A stretch of DNA of 24,966 bases from an uncultured Christensenella sp. (lineage in GTDB: Bacteria; Bacillota; Clostridia; Christensenellales; UBA1242): assembly GCA_905203645.1 (NCBI GenBank), contig CAJKWP010000012.1:1-24966 (forward strand), read 5' to 3'. A program made the position numbers and the translations under genes. Positions 24,903-24,966 of the stretch are shown here, piece by piece. The notes under the pieces were generated by a model. The model was not told the origin of the DNA and did not search any database. It was given only the letters and a program-made list of their open reading frames with translations. How positions within the stretch are numbered: position 1 is the stretch's first letter; each line of letters starts with the position of its first letter.

Positions 24903-24946
24903 AAACAAAAAATAAAGCAATTTTTTGATGCTTTATTTTTTTGTTT
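24903..24946 (+). terminator. Terminator of the dnaD-P-II operon
   Basis: The stem TAAAGCA/TGCTTTA (24913-24919 with 24929-24935) has a 9-nt loop and is extended by A-run/T-run pairing and AAAC/GTTT. T7 follows the stem on the plus strand. It lies about 10 nt after the P-II stop, where the short direct repeat GATAAAAACA also occurs. Confidence 0.85.
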
Positions 24947-24966
24947 AATGTTTTTCTGTTTTAATA

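Overview
The window is AT-rich and reads as chromosome of a Gram-positive bacterium of the Bacillota (Clostridia-like), probably an uncultured, host-associated lineage. Supporting signs are a DnaD-type protein directly followed by a DnaI-type helicase loader, EngB/YsxC, WalJ/YycJ, two secreted lipoproteins (HtrA and an M1 peptidase), a surface protein with a C-terminal membrane anchor, and strong Shine-Dalgarno sites in front of most genes. I see no tRNA, rRNA, transposase, phage structural gene or CRISPR array. The species-level placement is inference.

Layout. (1) 62-7819 (+) is one giant surface protein of about 2585 residues with degenerate Ig-like repeats. It ends in a perfect two-way terminator shared with the convergent gene. 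(2) 7889-12173 (-) carries an ATPase-dead Rho paralogue, an M29 aminopeptidase, a divergent GT2-like membrane protein, rpiB and tadA. (3) 12273-13668 (+) is an engB-walJ operon. (4) 13817-16402 (-) carries a small, probably abundant secreted protein with a long leader, an HtrA lipoprotein protease and a low-molecular-weight tyrosine phosphatase. (5) 16552-18743 (+) holds two tandem CPBP (CAAX-type) membrane proteases. (6) 18827-20347 (-) is an M1 peptidase lipoprotein. (7) 20505-24892 (+) is a tight operon: a DnaD-like protein with four tandem C-terminal-type units, a DnaI-like loader, a duplicated DUF1538 membrane protein and a double-domain P-II-like protein.

How the genes relate. The last operon joins replication-initiation genes to what looks like a P-II-controlled membrane transporter. 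Several genes concern the cell surface and its proteolysis (giant protein, TasA-like protein, HtrA, CPBP pair, M1 peptidase).

Promoters share a theme: a TTGATT or TTGACT -35 box and an extended -10 of the form TGnTAnnnT. In two divergent pairs (tadA/engB and the phosphatase/first CPBP gene) this -10 sits 6-7 nt before the start codon and no Shine-Dalgarno site is present, which suggests leaderless mRNAs.

The best candidates for new biology are the dead Rho paralogue, the DUF1538/P-II operon attached to the helicase loader, the DnaD repeat architecture and the paired leaderless promoters.
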